From Saprospiraceae bacterium (GTDB lineage: Bacteria; Bacteroidota; Bacteroidia; Chitinophagales; Saprospiraceae): 6,702 nt of DNA. Every line of letters starts with the position of its first letter. The stretch's first letter is position 1. A program made the translations under genes and the position numbers. Location of the stretch: positions 1 to 6,702 of the forward strand of contig JALVEG010000616.1 in NCBI GenBank assembly GCA_027031145.1. Direction: 5' to 3'. Below the pieces are notes generated by a model. That model worked only from the letters and a program-made list of their open reading frames with translations. It had not been told where the DNA came from and did not search any database. Positions 1 to 5,102 of the stretch are shown here, in pieces.

Positions 1-1
1 C

Positions 2-3000
2 AATCACTCCGATCCTTGTGAAGTTGTTCTTAATGTCAATTCTTTTGATTATTGGAATTTTGCCTTTCCTAACGATTCCCTTTCTGCCAGAATATGGGGT
101 GTGCCAAATTTACAAAAAACTTTAGGAAATGCAATATCATGCAAAGATGCTGATAACTATAAAGATGCAGATGGTAATTTTGACCCGAATAAGACAGGTT
201 GGCCGGAATTAATTTATTGGGATGAAGATCCAACGGCTGCAGAATTAGCTGCTGGTGATAGATTTGATACGGTAGCAATAGATAACAGTTGCAAATTTAA
301 TTGCAATCTTGCATCTACTTATATTGATATAAAAGTAAATACCTGCCCGGATTGCATTGAGAAAGTAGTTAGAACATGGTCTGTTGTCGAAACAAATTGT
401 GACCCGAATAATTTTAATAGTTTGCTTTATGTTGATGTTCAGATTATTGAAGTAATTGATACTATTCCGCCTGTAATTATTTGTCCGGAAAGTCGTACAA
501 TAACAACAAATACAATAGGTGATTTTGATCCTGTGAGTGCAGGACAAATGGACTGTGGTGCATGGTTTACTTTTCCTGTTCCTCAAATGTCAGATGAATG
601 TAAAGGTAATGATTTACTATGGACAATATCAGTTAAAAATGATCTTGGAAACCCTGTGATGTTTGCAGATACTAATATGACAAAAACACCTGTACAAAGA
701 AAATTACCTTTTGGAGTGGATACAGTTACATATACGGTTTATGATGGTTGTGGAAACAGTGCATCTTGTGAATGGACAGTTACAGTAACCGATAATACAG
801 CACCTACTGCTATTTGTCAACAATTTACAACTGTATCTCTTACTTATGACGGAGAAGCAGAGATTCCTGCTGCTAATTTTGACAGCGGATCCTATGATGA
901 TTGTTTGATAGACCGTTTTGAAGTAAAAAGGATGGATAATATAATTGATTGTGAAGGTAACACGGATAATTTATTCCATCCATATGTTACTTTCTGTTGT
1001 AGTGATGTTGAAAACAATGATATTACCGTTATAATGAGAGTTTGGGATAAAAGTAACAACTGGAATGATTGTATGGTACAGGTAAATGTACAAGATAAAT
1101 TACCTCCACAAATTACCTGTCCTCCAAGTTTATGCGTAGAATGTGATTATACATTTGAATTGGATCATATGGAAAACTATTTCGGTACTGTTGTTCAAGG
1201 ATATGAAAACAGGGAATCTCACACTTTATATGGAGACAATGGAGCATTCTATTTGGGACATGATGATTGTGGTACTCCAACACATAATTTAGAATTCAAA
1301 GACGGTTGGGCACATGATAACTGTGGATTGATAATTACTTCTTCTTATGATGATTACAGAGACCAGTGCAACAATGGTAACATTGTAAGAAAATTTACTG
1401 CTGCTGATCCTAATGGAAGTATAGATTGTTATCAAACCATACATTTCTTTAATCCCGATCCATTTGGTGTGGATGATATTGACTGGCCCGAAGATTTCAC
1501 TGTGACAGGATGTTATAATGAAGCTGCTTACGGACCGGATATTACCGGATGGCCTGTTCTGACTGAAGATGCCTGTGACCTCGCTGCTGCTACTTATAAA
1601 GATAATGTATTCCATTTCAATGATGATCAGCTTGATGCTGAAGGCGTATGCTTTAAAGTGATTAGACATTGGACAGTAATGGATTGGTGCCAAAGATACC
1701 CTGACAATTATTATGATCCCGCACTTGCCGGTAAATTTTATACTTGGGGTTGGGATCAAGTGATAATGATCAGTGAAACTACTCCTCCGGAGTTTACTTC
1801 AACTTGTGAAGATAAGGAAACTTGTACGTATGATTCAGAATGCAAAGACGGATATATTGAACTGACAATGTCTGCACATGATGAATGTACTACTGATGAT
1901 AATCTTAAGTGGAGATATAGAATAGACTTAGACAACGACGGCTCTTTCGACATAGACTCAAAAAATTTCGCATATCCTTATAATATAATTTCAGGTGCTA
2001 CAGCAAATGCAAGTAAAGAATATCCTATAGGAACACACAGAATAGTTTGGACAGTATGGGATCAATGTGGTAATACTGCCACTTGTGACAGATTATTTAC
2101 TATTAAAAATTGTAAGAAACCTACACCGAGGTGTGTAGATCATATATCAGTTGAAATGATGCCTGTTGATACGGACAATGATGGAATTGCAGATTGGGCA
2201 ATGATTGATGTTGGAGCTAATTTGGTTGAGGCATGTTGTGCCAAGTCATCACATCCATGTGGATATCCGTTATTATATTCATTCTCTGCTGATACAAGTG
2301 ATGTAAACAGAACTTATGATTGCGACAGTGTTGGATTGAGACAAGTAGAAATGTGGGTAACTGCATTATTGCCCGATGGCACAATTACACAGGATTATTG
2401 TATTACACATATTGACTTCCAGGACAATAATAATGTATGTCCTGCATCAACATCAGGACTAATAAATGTTACAGGAAATATTACAACTATCAATGACGAA
2501 CCTATTTCAGGAGCTGAATTGGAAGTACAAGGCAGTGAATTGGCACCCCAGACTACTAATGATGACGGAACATTTGCGTTCACCGTTAATGCTGACAGAA
2601 ATTATGTAGTAACACCATCAAAAGATGATGATGATCTTAATGGTATATCTACTTTGGATCTTGTATTGATACAAAAGCATATTTTAGGATTGAAAGCAAT
2701 AGATAATCCTTACTTATTACTTGCTGCAAATATTAATGAAGATAATAAAGTAAGTGCTTCCGATATTCTTCAGTTAAGAAGATTGATACTCGGTTCTACT
2801 AATGATCTTGGAGAATCCTGGTTGTTCATCAATAAGGAATATCAGTTTGAGAATCCGGCTAAACCATATATGGAGAATATACCTAAAGAAGTTGCTGTTA
2901 ACTCAGACAATGATGTAAATATCAATTTCTATGGAATAAAAATGGGAGATATTAATAATTCTCTCGAATTGAGAAGTGCAGATAAATTAGTTCTTGCAAC

Positions 3001-3649
3001 AGATGCAGTTAACGTACCGGAAGGAGAAATTGAAGTACCTGTATATGCAGAAAACTTCGATAATATCAGCGGATTCCAATATACAATTAAATTTAATAAT
3101 TCAGTATTGAGCTTTGAAAACATAGAATCAGGAATATTGAATGTAAATAATTCTAATATAGGTGTTAGAAATATTAACAATGGTATCCTGACAATGAGTT
3201 GGAATGATGCAAATGGACAAACAGTAAGTCCTGACGAAGTATTATTCACACTAAAATTCAAAGCAAATAAAGTTGGTAAATTGCAAAATCTGCTTACATT
3301 GACATCAGATATTACAAGAAAAGAAGCATATAATGCAGATCTTGAAGTTATGAATGTTGAATTGAAATACAGAAATGCAGAAGCAGATGAATTTGCATTG
3401 TATCAAAATTCACCAAACCCATTCTCAGTGTACACTGACATTAACTTCAACTTACCTGAAAATTCAGAGATCACAATGAGTGTCTATGATTTGACAGGAA
3501 AAGTAATTAAAGTTATTCATGGTCAGTATGACAAAGGAATGAATACAATCAGAATCAAGAAGTCAGATCTTAATGTTTCAGGAGTATTATACTACAGACT
3601 GGAAACAGAAGGATTTACAGCTACAAGAAAAATGGTAATTATCAAATAA
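2..3649 (+). CDS. Large T9SS-secreted HYR/dockerin/cohesin protein, 5' partial
   Basis: This is a secreted or surface-anchored multidomain protein; its exact role is unknown. The frame is open from position 2, so the GTG at 101 is only an internal valine and the true start is upstream. 1215 residues are visible (numbered from position 2). HYR-like Ig-fold borders occur at DTIPP (153), DNTAP (264), DKLPP (365) and ETTPP (592), with CGNSASC and CGNTATC closing motifs. Acidic DxDxDG loops, probably calcium-binding, lie at about 642 and 723. A carboxypeptidase-regulatory-like beta domain follows at about 819-870, then a dockerin-like pair of calcium loops (about 875-932; the second, residues 910-921, is canonical), a cohesin-like domain (about 994-1123) and a T9SS type A sorting domain (1131-1215, beginning FALYQNSPNPFS). 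By family knowledge, that tail directs outer-membrane export and is removed on surface attachment. All 43 cysteines precede residue 814. Domain names come from motif recognition, not a search. An adhesin or matrix role is inference. Confidence 0.95.
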   Translation, partial: NHSDPCEVVLNVNSFDYWNFAFPNDSLSARIWGVPNLQKTLGNAISCKDADNYKDADGNFDPNKTGWPELIYWDEDPTAAELAAGDRFDTVAIDNSCKFNCNLASTYIDIKVNTCPDCIEKVVRTWSVVETNCDPNNFNSLLYVDVQIIEVIDTIPPVIICPESRTITTNTIGDFDPVSAGQMDCGAWFTFPVPQMSDECKGNDLLWTISVKNDLGNPVMFADTNMTKTPVQRKLPFGVDTVTYTVYDGCGNSASCEWTVTVTDNTAPTAICQQFTTVSLTYDGEAEIPAANFDSGSYDDCLIDRFEVKRMDNIIDCEGNTDNLFHPYVTFCCSDVENNDITVIMRVWDKSNNWNDCMVQVNVQDKLPPQITCPPSLCVECDYTFELDHMENYFGTVVQGYENRESHTLYGDNGAFYLGHDDCGTPTHNLEFKDGWAHDNCGLIITSSYDDYRDQCNNGNIVRKFTAADPNGSIDCYQTIHFFNPDPFGVDDIDWPEDFTVTGCYNEAAYGPDITGWPVLTEDACDLAAATYKDNVFHFNDDQLDAEGVCFKVIRHWTVMDWCQRYPDNYYDPALAGKFYTWGWDQVIMISETTPPEFTSTCEDKETCTYDSECKDGYIELTMSAHDECTTDDNLKWRYRIDLDNDGSFDIDSKNFAYPYNIISGATANASKEYPIGTHRIVWTVWDQCGNTATCDRLFTIKNCKKPTPRCVDHISVEMMPVDTDNDGIADWAMIDVGANLVEACCAKSSHPCGYPLLYSFSADTSDVNRTYDCDSVGLRQVEMWVTALLPDGTITQDYCITHIDFQDNNNVCPASTSGLINVTGNITTINDEPISGAELEVQGSELAPQTTNDDGTFAFTVNADRNYVVTPSKDDDDLNGISTLDLVLIQKHILGLKAIDNPYLLLAANINEDNKVSASDILQLRRLILGSTNDLGESWLFINKEYQFENPAKPYMENIPKEVAVNSDNDVNINFYGIKMGDINNSLELRSADKLVLATDAVNVPEGEIEVPVYAENFDNISGFQYTIKFNNSVLSFENIESGILNVNNSNIGVRNINNGILTMSWNDANGQTVSPDEVLFTLKFKANKVGKLQNLLTLTSDITRKEAYNADLEVMNVELKYRNAEADEFALYQNSPNPFSVYTDINFNLPENSEITMSVYDLTGKVIKVIHGQYDKGMNTIRIKKSDLNVSGVLYYRLETEGFTATRKMVIIK

Positions 3650-3668
3650 GAGAATATATTAATAGCAG

Positions 3669-3700
3669 GTCCCGGATTATTCCGGGACTTACTATTTTTT
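3669..3700 (+). terminator. Rho-independent terminator of the T9SS protein gene
   Basis: A perfect 8-bp stem, GTCCCGGA (3669-3676) with TCCGGGAC (3681-3688), encloses the 4-base loop TTAT. A run of six T follows at 3695-3700 after a short TTACTA spacer. It begins 20 bases after the stop codon of the large secreted protein, so it very probably ends that transcript. The six-base gap between stem and T-run makes it slightly weaker than an ideal terminator. Confidence 0.85.
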
Positions 3701-3729
3701 AAGTAATATTGTTTACTGTTTTTGGGATG

Positions 3730-3765
3730 GGCTCCTCTTCAAGAAGTTGAAGGGAGTCTTTTTTT
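3730..3765 (+). terminator. Second, stronger rho-independent terminator in tandem
   Basis: The left arm 3730-3742 pairs with 3747-3758 around a GAAG loop. This gives 12 base pairs (one of them G-U) with T3736 bulged out, and seven T follow directly at 3759-3765. There is no matching A-run on the other side, so it should act only on + strand transcripts. It lies 30 bases after the first terminator with no gene between, and upstream of the thioredoxin promoter. The simplest reading is a backup terminator for the secreted-protein gene. A leader attenuator for the thioredoxin gene is less likely, because the best promoter lies downstream of it. Confidence 0.85.
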
Positions 3766-3782
3766 AATAACTACTCATTATT

Positions 3783-3813
3783 TTTGGAACAAAATCAATA
3801 CAATTTATGTTTG
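3783..3813 (+). promoter_or_regulatory. Bacteroidota-type promoter for the thioredoxin gene
   Basis: TTTG at 3783-3786 is followed after exactly 19 bases by TATGTTTG at 3806-3813. This matches the known Bacteroidota primary sigma-factor consensus, a TTTG-type -33 element and a TAnnTTTG -7 element 19-21 bases apart. Transcription would start near 3818-3821 (inference), leaving a very short A-rich leader of about 11-14 bases before the ATG at 3832. No Shine-Dalgarno sequence is visible, which is usual in this phylum. An overlapping second TAnnTTTG match (TATTTTTG, 3779-3786) has no suitably spaced TTG upstream and is less convincing. Confidence 0.75.
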
Positions 3814-3831
3814 GTTAATAAAAATGAATAT

Positions 3832-4143
3832 ATGCGTAAAAAGAAATTATCTTTTAAGGATTTGATAAAGAGTAAAACTCCTGTTATTGTGGATTTTTCA
3901 GCAGAATGGTGTCAGCCATGCAAAATACAAAAACCTATTTTACAAAGACTTGCTAAAGAAGAAGCCGGCAGAGTTAAAATTATCACCATTGATGTAGATA
4001 GAAATCAGGCTATTTCTCAAAAATATAAAATAATGAGTGTGCCAACTCTGGCAATATTCAAAAACGGAGAAGTATTGTATCGCCAGGCCGGAGTGCACCA
4101 ACTGAATCAGCTAAAACAACTGGTAGATAAGTTTGCAAATTAA
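3832..4143 (+). CDS. Thioredoxin (CQPC active site), cytoplasmic
   Basis: This is a small dithiol-disulfide oxidoreductase, expected to reduce protein disulfides in the cytoplasm and to be recycled by thioredoxin reductase (family knowledge). The 103-residue product is a single thioredoxin fold of normal length without signal peptide. Visible landmarks are buried Asp21, the active site W-C-Q-P-C-K (Cys27, Cys30), the helix-kink Pro35, the cis-proline loop S-V-P-T (Pro71) and the conserved Gly87. The ATG at 3832 is chosen over an in-frame TTG at 3784, because the TTG lies inside the -33 element of a consensus promoter and would add an N-terminus unlike the family. The dipeptide between the cysteines is Gln-Pro instead of the canonical Gly-Pro. 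It is trxA-like, but whether it is the main housekeeping thioredoxin cannot be told. It is transcribed separately from the upstream gene and converges with the next one. Confidence 0.93.
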   Translation: MRKKKLSFKDLIKSKTPVIVDFSAEWCQPCKIQKPILQRLAKEEAGRVKIITIDVDRNQAISQKYKIMSVPTLAIFKNGEVLYRQAGVHQLNQLKQLVDKFAN

Positions 4144-4187
4144 TTATTTTCCGGTTATGACTTTGTTTATTACCGACAGTATACTGC

Positions 4188-5024
4188 TTATTGAATTTTG
4201 TGGGTTAAATACTTTTTGTACCTCCTTAATTCAATTCTGGTTTTAAAATCTCTTTTGCTATCTGCATCTCTCAATGCCTTGATTATTTTTTGATAAGCCT
4301 CATCATTATGATGTGTCAAAGTAAGTATTTTGATACAAAAAATATTATTTTGCAATGTTTTGTTTTCATTAAACAGCTTGGTGCTTAGATCATAACAAAT
4401 GTTATCAGTACTGCTATTGCCTATATTTTTTGAATATATCGATTTGATAAATTCCCTTTTTAAACTGTCAGAAGGTAAAAGATCAAAATATTTAAAAGCA
4501 TAATTTTTATATTTTTCATAATCATTCTTTAATTCGGCTTTTTTCATTTTTTTTAATATTCTACGGGCTTTTTTCGAATAAAATTTATTTCCTGCAATAT
4601 TAGATTCTCTTGGGTTTTCACTCTTTGAAATTGCTCTTTTGCCTAGTTTTATTAAGTTATATACATTTTTAAATCCTTTTGATTCCAGAATTATATTTCC
4701 TTCGGGATCAATAAATAACAGGGTTGGATATGCATTTACCTTATAATAAAGAGAAAAAACCAATCCGCGCCAATCTTCCAGATTAATCGATAAATTAATA
4801 AAATTTTTATTATAGTAATCACCTGCTTTCTTTTGTGGGAAAATTTCCTTTTTTAACCTTTTACATGGATGACACCATGGTGTATATGCATCAACAAAAA
4901 TTATTTTATTTTCTTTTTTTGCCAATGCCAGAGCCTCGTGCCATGAACCCTCAAAAAAATCAACACCTTGTGCATGAATAAGGACTGAAAAACTAAAAAT
5001 GATAAATAAAAATATGTATTTCAT
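4188..5024 (-). CDS. Exported thioredoxin-fold protein (CHPC) with basic C-terminal extension
   Basis: This is a probable periplasmic thiol-disulfide oxidoreductase of the thioredoxin_7-like type; its substrate is unknown. The 278-residue product starts with a typical signal peptide (Lys2, hydrophobic residues 4-16, likely cleavage after Ala18 in IHA|QG); no lipobox cysteine is present. The thioredoxin domain spans about residues 23-130, with the GSWHEALALAKKENK approach helix, Asp45, active site W-C-H-P-C-K (Cys51, Cys54) and cis-proline loop A-Y-P-T (Pro100). Residues of about 140-278 form a lysine-rich, predicted helical extension, possibly TPR-like, that I cannot assign; it holds two further cysteines. 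The start ATG (5022-5024) is preceded by A/T-rich sequence without Shine-Dalgarno, as usual in Bacteroidota. It lies 78 bp downstream of the peptidase gene on the same strand, and no consensus promoter was found in the gap, so co-transcription is plausible. Reductase, isomerase and oxidase roles cannot be separated from sequence. Confidence 0.92.
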   Translation of the reverse strand: MKYIFLFIIFSFSVLIHAQGVDFFEGSWHEALALAKKENKIIFVDAYTPWCHPCKRLKKEIFPQKKAGDYYNKNFINLSINLEDWRGLVFSLYYKVNAYPTLLFIDPEGNIILESKGFKNVYNLIKLGKRAISKSENPRESNIAGNKFYSKKARRILKKMKKAELKNDYEKYKNYAFKYFDLLPSDSLKREFIKSIYSKNIGNSSTDNICYDLSTKLFNENKTLQNNIFCIKILTLTHHNDEAYQKIIKALRDADSKRDFKTRIELRRYKKYLTHKIQ

Positions 5025-5062
5025 GTGTTTAAAAATTTTTTTATTAACAAAAAGATGCTAAA

Positions 5063-5097
5063 ACATGTAACCTGAAACCTGAAACATGCAACCTGCA
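5063..5097. repeat. Tandem 7-bp repeat, five copies of AC(C/A)TGNA
   Basis: Five head-to-tail heptamers fit AC(C/A)TGNA, with no spacer between units. Units 2 and 3 are identical (ACCTGAA); units 1, 4 and 5 differ at the third and sixth bases. The tract fills most of the intergenic space between the peptidase stop and the start of the exported thioredoxin gene, and ends six bases before the stop codon complement at 5103. The unit length is not a multiple of three and the tract is non-coding. Function unknown; a slippage-prone microsatellite or a dispersed intergenic element are the obvious readings. Confidence 0.8.
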
Positions 5098-5102
5098 ACA
5101 AT

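Noticed and set aside
101..103. GTG as the start of the large secreted protein
   Set aside because: The frame is open back to position 2 with similar composition, including a Cys and aromatic residues; no signal peptide follows the GTG, so the gene is cut by the window edge.
1289..1759. 156-codon minus-strand frame opposite the secreted-protein gene
   Set aside because: It is fully antisense to a clearly coding region with recognisable domains, and its translation (Ile/Ser-rich) shows no domain. The same holds for the other antisense frames within 245-586, 1756-1953, 2395-2583, 2929-3261 and 5440-6476.
3784..3831. TTG start giving a 119-residue thioredoxin
   Set aside because: The TTG lies inside the -33 element of a consensus promoter whose transcript would start about 35 bases downstream; the extra 16 residues are unlike thioredoxin N-termini, while the ATG at 3832 gives normal length.
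4151..4175. Possible terminator hairpin in the convergent gap (CGGT...ACCG)
   Set aside because: Only four perfect base pairs plus two beyond a mismatch, a long loop and no T-run on either strand.
4177..4186. 10-bp perfect palindrome CAGTATACTG just past the exported thioredoxin stop
   Set aside because: It is short enough to occur by chance in A/T-rich DNA, has no loop for a hairpin, no second copy nearby and no promoter next to it.
5063..5097. CRISPR-like or terminator reading of the heptamer tract
   Set aside because: Units are contiguous 7-mers without spacers, so it is not CRISPR; the best stem (CATGT with ACATG on the minus strand) is 5 bp with a 16-base loop, too weak for a terminator.
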